A stretch of 64,000 bases of DNA from Torymus aiolomorphi. Lineage: Eukaryota > Arthropoda > Insecta > Hymenoptera > Torymidae. The translations under genes were made by a program, and so were the position numbers. This document shows, piece by piece, positions 13,231 through 23,249 of this stretch (the stretch's first letter is position 1; every line of letters starts with the position of its first letter). The notes beneath the pieces were generated by a model. That model searched no databases. It was not told the DNA's origin and saw nothing but the letters and a program-made list of their open reading frames with translations. The stretch lies in assembly GCA_036365515.1 (NCBI GenBank), contig CM070874.1, positions 95,389,442 through 95,453,441 on the forward strand. Reading direction: 5' to 3'.

Positions 13231-13605
13231 ATTGACGATGTTTATATTGTTTTTACCAAGAAAGCCAGGTAACAGTTGTAATCAATTTGACTTCTCAACT
13301 TTTGTGAAAAAAAAAAAAAAAATTTTCCATCTGATTTTTCTCTATTGTTTCTATATTTTTTAGATAAAGAAAAACACAATTTTATAAAATTGACGATGTT
13401 TTAACATTATAATGAATGTAATTTTAGGTAAGAATGACGAACAAATTGTTTATTTGTATGTATTTTAATTATTGACTTGTATTTATCTCCATATGTTAAT
13501 AAATTCTAGTGCTTGATAAGGATAACAAAATAGTTATCGAAACGTTGCACAAACAGTAACTCAATGTGCTCATTAACATCGAACCTTTCCAAAAAAAACT
13601 ATTTA
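13231..13605 (+). repeat. Right direct terminal repeat of the Penelope-like element
   Basis: This is the most complete copy of the repeat, starting near ATTGACGATGTTTATATTG and ending at CATCGAACCTTTCC. It matches 10591-10948 in inverse orientation and 10949-11131 directly. It carries the candidate hammerhead-like motif. Confidence 0.85.
13491..13579 (+). ncRNA. Candidate degenerate hammerhead ribozyme motif
   Basis: Penelope-like terminal repeats are known to carry hammerhead motifs. Here stem I can form from ATGTTAAT (13492-13499) with ATTAACAT (13572-13579). Stem II is GATAAC (13521-13526) with GTTATC (13533-13538). GAAAC follows directly at 13539-13543, and stem III can be ACGTT with AATGT (13542-13546 and 13563-13567). 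The core CTTGATAAG differs from the consensus CUGAUGA by two substitutions or an indel, and the base after GT is G, which would block cleavage. Stem pairing is directly visible; ribozyme identity is inferred. Confidence 0.35.
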
Positions 13606-13838
13606 ATAATGAGTGACAAAGAAATTCTATGAAATGCTACATTGTTTTTTAGAAAAGATTAACAAAAACTTGTTTTTACTTTGTTTTTTAAGATATCTCA
13701 AAAATCTTATACCTAATGATATCTCCAAATTCAGATATGGTGGAAAAATTCTGACCTTGGAATCATACTTAGGGGGCCAAAATACACCGAGATATATGAT
13801 AGTCCGATCTAAAGTACAAAACCTTTTCTTTTTTTGTG

Positions 13839-16050
13839 TTTTTTTTTATTATTTACTTTATGTTTTGTTTATTTACGTACTATGTTGTGTGATTCTTATA
13901 GAATTCACTTAATTTTCATAAGAAGAGTTCATTTCTTTATAAGGGCTTCCTTTGTTGTTCGGTTGGTTCTTTTCTTTAAAATTTATGTTTCAAAATAATA
14001 GTTACTTCTTGTATTATTTTCAAATTGAAGTCCTATTACGGCGCGCTAGTTATGTAAGTAAGCGTTTCCTTTGAAAGGAAATAACGCAATATTGTTCTGT
14101 GGTTAACGAAAATACGAGGAGAATTCAGACTATAACTGTATAGCACATTATTTCCACGTTTCTGCGGTAAACGTCGACTTTACAGCATTTTATTAAAATG
14201 AAGAATCACGTAATCTATTCGTATCATCACTTAGTTACTGATGTTATAGTAGAGTGCAGAAAGGTAGTGTTTTATGCGGATACGAAAGTAGAGAGGTTTT
14301 ATTACCAATAATTATAGTACAGACAAGATAAGCATATCCAGGATGGTGTGTACCCACCCCACCACGGCTGGAACGGAACAGGCAGGTAAAAGGAAGGACT
14401 CTTTGCGCATCTAAGCTATTACATAATAATTACTACTACACTAGATAAGATATGAAATATTAAATTGAATTACAAGTTATAAGGTAGTTCTTCGGTCGAC
14501 ATTAGAGTCAGAATGAACAAAATTAAACATTAAAATAATAATAGGAAATGTAAAAATGTAAAACGATATCATATACGGCGACATCCCTAGTGAAAAAACT
14601 CACCTGAGTTCTCACATCAAAATCTCGCCTGACTTAAAAACCAGGAAAGCGCTACAATTAAGTGAAAATTGTTTGTTTTACCGTTTGGAAAGTTATAAAG
14701 GTCATATTTCTTTTATGATTCCTTCTAACTGTGTAAATGCATTCACTTTAAAAAAAAATTGATTTCATAAAAAATGTGTTATGAAATATAGAATTGTATG
14801 TTAAGTTGAAGATTTCTGAACTGTTTATAGTAGTCATTCAGAAAGTCACACTTTAATCAATTTTAAATATATTATTTTGAAAATGGTGTACACCAAAGCT
14901 TTTTTTAATCTTTATTGTTCATCAAGTATTTTGAAATTTAATTTTTCTCCCTTCACTAAAATAATATCTAATATACATAACAACTAAGTAAATTTCAAAT
15001 TTTCGAGGCCATAATTATATTCTAAGTTTTACAACGTTATACAACTCTATACAAATTTTAAATCAATATATCAATTTGTTTTTGCATAATCTTTAAATAC
15101 GATTTTGAGGTGTCGCAATGTAAAAGTGTTGTTCAAAGTTTACGCAAAAACAATTTGATATATTGATTCGAAATTTTTATGGAGTGGTAGAATGTGCACT
15201 ATGAATTAGACTTAGAACGATTTGAACTATTTCTTTTTATAGAGCCTCGAAACTTTAAAATTTACTCAGTCAGTAATAAAAGTAATAATTGTTTAAGTGT
15301 TGCACCCCTTTGTTTGATTAATTCATGTACGTATATAACTTTCAAATTTCCATATTTAGCTAGATTTTCTTATTTCAATTTTTTTGTTGAAGTTTTTATT
15401 TATTTACCTGTCTAAAAATAAGAAAATTTAGTACGTTTCTTTGTCACAGATTCGACTTGAATTTGACATATAGTGTTTTATAAAATACTAGTAATTTTAA
15501 AAGCAAATAAAAATTGGATATGCTTATAGATTTCATGTTTTTTTCTGTTCGTTAAATTTTATACCTTCTCGGAATTTGAATGATATTTTATTATAAAACA
15601 AGAATCACTTTTCTGGTGTAATATAATATGATAACAAATATTTTAACATTTAAAATTATCGGAGTAAAATATGCATTTTCTCTTCACCCAATATGTTCAA
15701 CAAAATCGACCATCTCAATTTAAAAACATTAGCTTTAATTTGTGGTATAATGGGCTATTGTGGTTTCAGTTGAATAAAATCCACAAATTGTTGTGCGTTT
15801 ATATGAAGAATATAATTGAAAATAATTGAATTCTTTCATTCTCAATATAAATATTGGATATTATTACGTTTTCTAGAAAATGTTTTATAAATTCAAAACC
15901 AAAGTTATGACATGGCATCTCTATTTTACTATTTTATAAAAACGATATTTTCCTTAAAAATATGATAAATAAATTCTAACATTTTGGCATTATCAGATTA
16001 TCTATACTAAATATAATATGGTTTGGAAATATAGGATGAAATTTAATCAA
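13839..16050. other. AT-rich stretch without genes
   Basis: No coding region is supported. One palindromic element at 14991-15270 is annotated separately. The remainder is plain AT-rich sequence. Confidence 0.6.
14991..15270. mobile_element. Palindromic MITE-like element
   Basis: ACTAAGTAAATTTCAAATTT and TCGAGGCC at the left correspond to the complement of TTTACTCAGT and GAGCCTCGAAACTTTAAAA at the right. Closer to the centre, AATCAATATATCAATTTG and TTTTTGC pair with GCAAAAACAATTTG and ATATATTGATT. The arms are about 110 bases with moderate divergence. No protein is encoded. Confidence 0.65.
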
Positions 16051-17375
16051 TAATACGGTATCTGTTTCATGTGCACAAAAAGCATCTTCTAACGAAAAAT
16101 CGCATTTCTGTTATTTCTGGAGCTCTATTTGGGCAGATCAGACGAAATAAAAAGGACATACTCACCGTAATTCAATTCCTCGTTTACTTTCCCACATTAC
16201 CACTTTTTCGCTTTCGGGTACGAAAACCTAATAAGGCGTTGACCGGCCCTTGTACATTCAAATTACGCGTCACTAACGAGCGCGCTCGGTTCTACTTCAT
16301 TTTCTCGGGGCTCTTTTCCCTATATAGGAGCTTTTTCTTTTGTATTCTATTTTTCGTTTTATTTCCGACTATTTCTTTTATTTTCTCCCTACAGTGTATT
16401 TTTTGTATTTTTATGGAACTTTTTGTATTAGATTTCTTCTGTTGTCCCCCCCACAACTTATGTTCAATTTTATAATAGTTACAAATAATATTATATTATT
16501 TTTTTCTATAGTAATTATGTAGTTTCCGCGAATTAGAGGAGGTTCTAGTTTTTCTATATTCCAAAATTAGTTTTAGTCCTTTGAATAATAAAAACCATTT
16601 ACTTCATTAGGTAGAGCATTCAATCATGAGTAATTCAAGAATCGAAGAAGCTGGAAAAAACATAAAAGTTAAAACCTTCGGTTCTTCTAGAGACGCAAAC
16701 GACAAGAGAGTATTAAATTTTTACAATGCTCAGCTTTCAGACATTTCACATGGATTTTTTTACTAGAGTTCGTCTATAAATAGTTCTATGCGCCTACTCT
16801 TTTACCTCCTGAGCTCCATTCGAATCGAGACTGTCGTGCGCACGTAGATGAGGGTTTTTTGGGCGTATCGTGTTCAGGGAACATTCATCGTAACATACCC
16901 AAGGACATTATACGTATATCACTTTTTTCATGCTCCGAGTCCATTACGGAAAGCGAAAGCACTACAGGTGGTAGGTCAGCGTCTGATCGAGGTTAGCTCG
17001 CGTGACCCGAAACTGTCGCCGCCGCCAATGCGTGCTGTCCTTAGAGCGAAACAAATCCCCCGATTCCGAAACTTTCTTCCCTTAATTTACTTTTCTCCCC
17101 CCCCCCCCTCCGCTGTTCACCCCAAAAAATCTTCTCAACTCTTCCGCACTTGCGTCCCATTTATTTTCGTCGACGGAAACTAATAAAACTGCGATAGATA
17201 TTATACATTTCAGCTTAGCTTCGCTGCCGTTGCTGGTAATCTAATAAATTGCATTAGCCTTGTTGTCATGTTGCCCATAGTCAAATTATACGTGATGGCT
17301 CACTATAATGCCGTCACCGCCCCTTTCTCATTTTCATTCGTGTTGTTTTCCGTTGTTGTGATGAAGGACTTTTTC

Positions 17376-17434
<59 letters not shown>

Positions 17435-17660
17435 ACACTCACACGTGCGCGCGCGGACATGCACACACATATACATACATTATACATATACTCGCTGAGC
17501 CGTCTACGTCTTTGCGGCTGGTTGCATCCATCTCGTAAACGTGAGTTGGGTTTCCGAAACCGTTGATTATTTCCATACGGACGGTGCTTATGCGTGAAAA
17601 CAATTTCGTGGCTGGGTAGTCTGCGTTTGTTACCGGTGATTAAGCGATGAGAATGTAACT
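16051..17660. promoter_or_regulatory. GC-richer block, candidate regulatory region
   Basis: GC content is raised in patches (16230-16330, 16810-17180, 17430-17650) with AT-rich DNA between. A poly-C run lies at about 17096-17108 and a (CA)n tract at 17377-17432. The frames have no recognisable domain. A role as promoter or enhancer is only an inference from composition. Confidence 0.25.
17377..17432. repeat. (CA)n microsatellite
   Basis: About 56 bases of pure AC/CA repeat, continuing into interrupted CA units up to about 17470. Confidence 0.95.
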
Positions 17661-17985
17661 TTATTATAAAATAAGCGTTAAGAATATGCATAGAAAACGA
17701 TATAATTGTTAATACATGGGGGTTTAAAAATAATTAACACTGGTTTATCATGGAAGTTAGGCAGTGTTATATAGGTACGGTTCGTACTTGTACATATGTT
17801 AAGTCTAAGTAATATGACACAAACGTTCAAAACATAAAGAACCCACTTGTAGAGGTTTCACATCATTAAATGGGAAGATATGGAAATCCATCAGAGTAAA
17901 AAGGTATATGTCACTTATGGGTCAATAGGCTGTAGGTAAATATATCAAAGTAAATACATACTTATACAATGGTATACAATGATTT
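17661..17985. other. AT-rich flank of the DIRS-like element
   Basis: No gene or repeat structure is seen. This is the sequence immediately outside the left terminus of the DIRS-like element. Confidence 0.5.
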
Positions 17986-18023
17986 GTCGATTAAACGAAC
18001 TTACCTAAGTGAAGTTCAATCGT

Positions 18024-18170
18024 AATTGTATGAAGAGCCTCTTCCGAAGAGATCACTCGGTAGTGCCCTCAGTTCATGCCGATGGTGCCACATGTTTACA
18101 GTCTATCAAAAGAAAAAAAGGCTGGTGCTGCGCGCGCATGCGTCGCGTGCCTCGCGCCTCGCTGTCATTC
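18024..18170. repeat. Left inverted terminal repeat of the DIRS-like element
   Basis: This matches 23103-23249 in inverse orientation over about 147 bases, sharing GAGCCTCTTCC, GATCACTCGGTAGTGCCC, CATGCCGATGGTGCCACATG, TTTACAGTCTATCAAAAG and CTCGCGCCTCGCTGTCATTC. A further left-end extension (17986-18023) is not in the right repeat but is mirrored in the internal complementary region. Confidence 0.9.
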
Positions 18171-18248
18171 TTTAAAGTTTGCCGTAACTATTAAACAGGG
18201 GCTGATTATTTCAGCTAAGGGATTATTTTTTTTTTTTTAGGGAGGGAC

Positions 18249-18359
18249 TGATCTCTTCGGAAGAGGCTCTTCATACAATTACGATTGAACTTCACTTAGG
18301 TAAGTTCGTTTAATCGACTAATTGTATTTCGAGCCTCTTCCCTCGAGATCACTCGGTAG
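18249..18359. repeat. Internal complementary region of the DIRS-like element
   Basis: Bases 18249-18318 are the complement of the left end (17986 to about 18056). Bases 18320-18359 are the complement of the right end (about 23210-23249). The two pieces abut with a single T (18319) between them. This joins the two element termini in the way needed to template completion and circularisation in DIRS replication. The left-end complement lies only about 200 bases from its partner, so the DNA can also form a local hairpin. Confidence 0.85.
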
Positions 18360-18532
18360 ATGTTCAAAGTCGTATGTTACGGCAATTATAATAAGATCAA
18401 CTCAAGTATTGAAATATTTAATGAATATAATGAAGATTTATTTATTGAATAATTTTTGCGAACGTATAAGCATCACTTTTCGGGTTTCGTAATGATTTAC
18501 ATACATAAAAAATGATCTCGCTATAAAGAAGT

Positions 18533-19519
18533 TTATAAATTTAAAATAGCGTTAGCAAATGTACTGTCATTGTCTACAATAGCCAGGTTGTAATATTTCG
18601 TGAAGACATGTGAGTCCTTAGACCAATCTGCTGTTCTTTTTATCGTATTTATGCTAACGCCTGCGCGCTTTGTTGCGGACGTAGATGCGTGACGTACGCT
18701 ATAGGCCGAGAAAACGTCTGTATCAACTCCGCTCTCTTTAAGCGTCTTTTTTATCCATCTGCTTAAAGATTGCGTACCTACTTTTTTATGCGGTTTCTTA
18801 AAGGAAATGAATAGGGAATTTTCCTTTTTACGCAAATCTTTCGTTCTGACAAGATAGTTTTGTAACGCCTTTGCTACACAAATATTTTCATCTGAATAAA
18901 ACGGTAAATTTAGCATAGGTTGACTTTTACCTGGTTTTGACGTTTTAATAGGAGTAGAAACTTTAATTTGTATTATGCTTTCATGGATTTTAATTTCTCG
19001 AATATCAATTAATGATAGAGTCTGCATCCTATGGCCTGTTACTAACATTAGTAAGACAACTAGTTTGTAAGTCAATTTCTCTAAAGAGATATCTTCATTG
19101 GGACTCCACGCAGCCAGATATTCCAATACAATTTTGGGATTCCAAGTTGAATCGTATCTGGGCTTCTGTGGTCGAAGTTTTGCTACGCCCTTACATGTAC
19201 GCTTTATACCTGGATCTTGTGCTATTTCTTCGCCTAAGATTAATGCCAGTGCAGATCTGTATGAGTTAATTGTTCCGTAAGCTGCTCCTCTTTTAAATTC
19301 AGCTGTTAGAAAATTCTGAACTTCCACGATGTTTTTTATGAACGGATCAATATTTTTGAGATAGCAATATTCATTCCATTTCTTCAGCGGGCAATCATAT
19401 TGTCGCAGCTTGGATTCTGTGATCGAGGCAAGGGCAATATTGATCGCATCCTCAGACATATTTTTTAAGGAGAAGGCTTTCCTGATATATATCCTGCCAC
19501 CAGGGTAAGCTGGGGCCAT
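18533..19519 (-). CDS. DIRS-like tyrosine recombinase, intact frame, altered catalytic box
   Basis: The product (328 aa) would integrate the circular DNA copy by site-specific recombination. The N-terminal half resembles a core-binding domain (SEDAINIALASITESKLRQY, NSYRSALALILGEEI). The catalytic half shows the first Arg in LMLVTGHRMQTLSL (about residue 166), the second box as SAYSVRHASTSATKRAG (about 270-286), ADWSKDSHVF, and the nucleophile region TKYYNL. The usual His of the HxxR box is Tyr here (TAT, one base from CAT). The frame is otherwise open and overlaps the upstream RNase H/methyltransferase frame. The ATG at 19519 may be internal, because translation could be coupled or shifted. 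The frame is intact but the product is probably catalytically impaired. Confidence 0.85.
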   Translation of the reverse strand: MAPAYPGGRIYIRKAFSLKNMSEDAINIALASITESKLRQYDCPLKKWNEYCYLKNIDPFIKNIVEVQNFLTAEFKRGAAYGTINSYRSALALILGEEIAQDPGIKRTCKGVAKLRPQKPRYDSTWNPKIVLEYLAAWSPNEDISLEKLTYKLVVLLMLVTGHRMQTLSLIDIREIKIHESIIQIKVSTPIKTSKPGKSQPMLNLPFYSDENICVAKALQNYLVRTKDLRKKENSLFISFKKPHKKVGTQSLSRWIKKTLKESGVDTDVFSAYSVRHASTSATKRAGVSINTIKRTADWSKDSHVFTKYYNLAIVDNDSTFANAILNL

Positions 19520-21345
19520 AGCGGATGCGGTTCCCTGTTGGAAGAACGTAAAAGGTTCATGTTTGGCCTGAATTTGATTAGCTCCCTAACGAGCATTTTT
19601 GTGTATAACGGATACCAGGGCTGAGATGGCCAATCTGGTACAACTAAAATACCCTTAGAACCCTCTTCTTGAATTTTTCTCAAAATTTTTAGTACTAGTA
19701 TCCAAGGAGGAAATGCATAAAAAAAATATTTTTTCCAATTAATGTTAAACGAATCTGTAGCTATAGAGCCTGGATCTTTTTTCCAAGAAACATAAAGTGT
19801 TGCAAATAAATCGATGTTCGGTTTTTTAAAGACTTTACAAATTTTTTGGAAGGCTTCATTTGACAATTCATATTCGGTTTCCGGTTCTAACCTTCTAGAC
19901 TCAAAATCTGCAATGGAATTGTCTTTCGACGGGATATATGATGCGTATAACCAAACATTACGAATCTCGCACCATTCCCAAATATCCTTTGATATTCTGC
20001 TTAACTTTTGACTCTGAATACCTCCCATACGATTAATGTATGTAATTGCGGTCGTATTATCTGTTCTTAAAAGAATATTAATGTTTTTGTAATCTTTAGC
20101 GAAACTTTTGAGTCCGAAGAATGCAGCTAATAATTCCAAGTGATTTATATGAAACGTGCGTTCTTCAGATGACCAAAAGCCATGAGTTTTTTCATTATTG
20201 TAGCAGGCTCCCCAGCCCGTGAGAGACGAGTCAGTAAAAATTTCTAAATTAAATTGCAATTTATTAATAGGTTTAAAAATTTTCATTATGGTTAAATGCC
20301 ACCAATCCAAATCACTTTTTAAGGTCTGACTTATTTTTATTTTTGCATCATAAAAATTATTCTCTCTTTCCAATGCATTTACTTTTTCTCGTTCGAATTC
20401 TTTAATATGTGCCCAACCATACGTTGCTGCTTCACAACAAAAGCTTAAAGTTCCTATAAAGGAAGCGAAATGCTGCATTCATTTTTCTTACGAAATTTAT
20501 TCATTAAATTCAACGTGTTCAAACGTCTATCTTGAGGTAATTCTAATTGCATGTCTTTTGAATTAAAAATTAATCCCAAATATTTACAAGTATTAGATGG
20601 TTTCATATTACTTTTAATTTCGTTAATAATAAAGCCTAGCTTTTTTAGTAAAGATTGTGTAATTTTAAGATTTTTTATACAATCTGAATAGTCTTTTCCA
20701 ATCAATAGCCAATCATCTAAGTAAATAACAGATAAGTAGCCTAATTTTATGAGGTGAGAAACCACTGGCTTCATTATTTTTGTGAAGACGTATGGCGCAC
20801 AATTTAATCCAAATGGTAAGACTGTAAATTCGAAAAGTTCTCCTAGAAAGCTGAATCTTAGGTATTTTCGTCAATTTTTTGCAATTGGAACAAAGTAATA
20901 GGCGTTCTTTAGATCTAGAGTTGCCAAAAAACACCCTGGGTGCATAAGATTTTGTGCAGTTCTAGAATCTTCTAGTTTAAAATGTGAAACTTTTATAAAC
21001 TCATTAAGGTGTTTAAGATTTAATATTAAACGACTTGAACCATCTGGTTTTGGGGTTAAAAAAATTTATGAAATGAATTGATCTTTTGTAGAAAAACACT
21101 TTTCTATTACACCCTTTTGTAAAAGTTGATTAATTTGTTTAGATATTAATTCATTTTCATTTATCGACCACGATGGTTCTTTTGGTACATAAGTTTGAAA
21201 AACTGCAGATTTAAAGGGAATTTCAAAACCCTTTAACCAATTCAAAATGATCTGATCATTTGTAATCTTGTTCCAGTTATACACATAATGCTTTAGTCTA
21301 CCGGATATGAAACTTACTGTTAGTGTCTTCTTCTTTGTGCTTTGG
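19465..21345 (-). pseudogene. DIRS-like RT / RNase H / methyltransferase-like polyprotein, broken
   Basis: The frame opens with FISGRLKHYVYNWNKIT and runs through RT motifs: TPKPDGSSRLILNLKHLN, TLDLKNAYYFVPI, VLPFGLNCAPYVFTKIM and the catalytic VIYLDDWLLIG. RNase H follows with DSSLTGWG, HINHLELLAAFFGL, LRTDNTTAITYINRMGG and DNSIADFESRR, so all four acidic residues are present. The last part, IDLFATLYVSWKKDPGS, YAFPPWILVLKIL and VVPDWPSQPWYP, matches the methyltransferase-like region of DIRS elements. In-frame stops occur at 21066-21068 (TAA) and 20871-20873 (TGA), and about one base is missing near 20468-20475 between RT and RNase H. The 3' end overlaps the recombinase frame by about 55 bases. 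Family assignment is confident; the copy is not functional as written. Confidence 0.88.
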
Positions 21346-22615
21346 AGTCGTCCGGAGTCGACTGAGGTCTGTGGTAGTGCGATCGAGGCTGACGTGGTTT
21401 CGTCTGTGACCCGCTCCCGTGCCTCGATCTCTGTTGGTTGTTCGGTTTCCTTGTCTGACGGGGTGGATAATTTAAGTTTTTTGGCTGCTTTTTCGGAGGA
21501 TTCTTTGGATGAACTTTTAGATCTTTGGTGGATTTTTCTAGAAGCTTTGCTGCTTTCAATTTTTCCTCTAATTGACTACCAAACAGCCACTCATTGATGA
21601 CTGTTGCATTGAGCGTATCTTTCGTAATTGGGTTAATATTCTGTATTATTAGTGATCTTCGAGTGAGCGATTCATCTCTTTGTAAATCGACTAGAATACG
21701 ACAACAGTCACTTATTAAATTTATTTGAGAAATATCCTCGATTTTTTCTCTTTTTATGAGCTCTGCTAAATGCGAGCCTAAAGTTGCCAAGTAAATAGCG
21801 ACTTTTTTTTGTTTGGCTACAAGTCGGGAGTCTCGACTATTCAGTGGTTCTGGTAAACAAGCTTTAAACTCTGAGTTAAGCTTTGGTGCCTCAATAAACT
21901 CACAATTCTCAGCTTGTGAATATTTTTTAAAGATTTCATCTTTTTCTTCCTTTGGAAGTCCGTTCTCGTAAATTTCTCTTCAACGAACTTCCACATCCTT
22001 ATGGACTGGGGCTGCCAGGACTTTGTCGGACGTCAAACGTTTGCCTAGAGCTTGTAAAATATTTACATCTAATTCTTTTAACGGCTCTCGAGAGGCGCTT
22101 GAATCATTCACTTTTTGTGCAGCTGACGTATTATCCTTGTTGTCTGTGGTCTGGTGCTCTCTTGAGACCTCCACAGTTTTTGACAAATGTTGAATATTCG
22201 AGTCTAACTGCCGGCCGCTTTGGCTGTTTTGCTTAGGCCCGCCGACAGTAGCGCCATCCGTGGCGCTGTTTGACGTCTTTCGGTTTAGTGGTGTACGTGA
22301 GCGCGAGCCGCGTCGACCTTGAGAGGGCAAGTCGCGCGGTCTTTCTGTGTGCGAGGCCAGCGTACTTGGTGAGCTTAAGTCACCCGGACTTCGTGAACGC
22401 GAGTCCCGCGGGCTTCGCGAACGCGACTCAGGCGGACTGCTCGAGCGTGATCTTCTGCCTTTGTCTTCCTTCTTAGCGTTGTATTCCGGGTTCAAGATGT
22501 CGCTGACCCTACCTCGTTTGCTGTCTTTAGTACTCGCAACCGATTCATCTCCGGAGCTGTCTCGAATAGACCCATGCGATGACGAACTCGAATGACCTGC
22601 GATGATAAATGTCAT
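21320..22615 (-). pseudogene. DIRS-like gag, broken by one stop and one frameshift
   Basis: The predicted product would package the element's RNA. The N-terminal part (22615-21980) is Ser/Arg-rich with repeated RSRSP-type units, like other DIRS Gag proteins. A TGA at 21980-21982 interrupts the frame, after which the same frame continues with REIYENGLPKEEKDEIFKKY. A run of eight A residues on the minus strand (21803-21810) carries a one-base shift. The following frame contains LGSHLAELIKREKIEDIS, DCCRILVDLQRDE and NEWLFGSQLEEKLKAA, conserved in DIRS Gag. The C-terminus is Pro/Gln/Arg-rich and overlaps the start of the RT frame. Identity as gag is inferred from position, composition and familiar motifs. 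Confidence 0.75.
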
Positions 22616-22910
22616 TATCAGGTTGAGTCTCTTGACTTTTCACTGATAGAAAGAGAATAAAGCCAACTAAAGGTTGTTTCTACGCAGCCCTTGGCTGTCA
22701 GTACATGTCTCATATTCTGAGAGAAAAAACGTTACTATGTCTGACATAGCTAATTAACGTATTAATAACTCTTTGGCCTAACCTTAGAGATTATTTTTGT
22801 TTTCTAAGAAATGCACTTTGATCTAATCAACAGCATTTCAGATTATATTCAGGAATTTCTAATGTACCCTTTGATATAACCTAGAACAGAAAACAGAAAA
22901 AATGATATAT

Positions 22911-23055
22911 ACTTACGTCGTCGCTTGCGACGATGATTATGTTTTTTCTTCTTATTCTTTTTTAATTTTTTCTCCAATCGTCTCAGTCGCTTCTCAAGAT
23001 CTTCTTCGCTAGACGAAGAATATTCATGATACTTTCTTTTTCCCATTATTTTTGC
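22911..23055 (-). CDS. Possible 5' exon of the DIRS-like gag
   Basis: Downstream of the right terminal repeat a frame begins MGKRKYHEYSSSSEEDLEK and continues as a highly basic Lys/Arg-rich coiled stretch ending RRKRRR. A strong donor-like sequence, GTAAGTATAT, follows at about 22915. If spliced to the AG/GTCATTC acceptor-like site near 22599, the reading frame would continue directly into the Ser-rich gag frame with correct phase. The acceptor lacks a good pyrimidine tract, so splicing is speculative. A short independent ORF or a gag start lost by frameshift are alternatives. Confidence 0.35.
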
Positions 23056-23102
23056 GTATAAGAAAATGCTAGTATGACTGGCTCCACCGGCACAAGATGG
23101 AG

Positions 23103-23249
23103 GAATGACAGCGAGGCGCGAGGTACGCGATGCATGCGCGCGCAGCACCAGCCATTTTTTCTTTTGATAGACTGTAAACATGTGGCACCATCGGCATGAA
23201 GTGGGGGCACTACCGAGTGATCTCGAGGGAAGAGGCTCGAAATACAATT
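23103..23249. repeat. Right inverted terminal repeat of the DIRS-like element
   Basis: This is the inverse partner of 18024-18170 and the 5' end of the element in its coding direction. It is expected to contain the promoter. The outermost bases AATACAATT are reproduced in complement inside the internal complementary region. Confidence 0.9.

Larger units (their letters stand above)
10589..13610 (+). mobile_element. Penelope-like retroelement, 5'-truncated copy
   Basis: The order is: an inverted terminal repeat copy (10591-10948), a partial direct copy (10949-11131), an RT/GIY-YIG frame, a non-coding 3' region, and a full direct terminal repeat (13231 to about 13605). An inverted partial copy plus direct repeats of this kind is the recognised architecture of Penelope-like elements. 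The flanking AATGCTACATT copies are a target duplication. The RT N-terminal part is missing, so insertion was truncated at its 5' side. A ~30-base tail between the right repeat and the duplication (13606-13632) is not matched on the left. Confidence 0.85.
10171..13838. mobile_element. Palindromic element interrupted by a Penelope-like insertion
   Basis: An outer left arm (10171 to about 10590) and outer right arm (13633-13838) are inverted copies. CACAAAAAAAGAAAAGG at the left is matched by CCTTTTCTTTTTTTGTG at the right, and the match runs inward through CTTTAGATCGGACTATCAT, TTGGCCCCCTAAG, AAGGTCAGAATTTTTCCACC and more. Removing the inner retroelement leaves a foldback element of about 620 bases with a central hairpin. 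The sequence AATGCTACATT occurs at both insertion edges (10575-10585 and 13633-13643), the expected target duplication of the inner element. Confidence 0.75.
17986..23249 (-). mobile_element. DIRS-like tyrosine-recombinase retrotransposon, nearly full-length but mutated
   Basis: The 5.26-kb unit has the hallmarks of the DIRS order: inverted terminal repeats, an internal complementary region inside the 3' end, and minus-strand genes in the order gag, RT/RNase H/methyltransferase-like, tyrosine recombinase. Such elements integrate through a circular DNA intermediate using the recombinase rather than an integrase. No target duplication is visible, as expected. Each frame carries at least one disabling change (two stops and a frameshift in RT, one stop and one frameshift in gag, an altered catalytic residue in the recombinase), so this copy is probably dead. 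The termini remain about 90 percent alike, which suggests moderate age. Confidence 0.9.
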
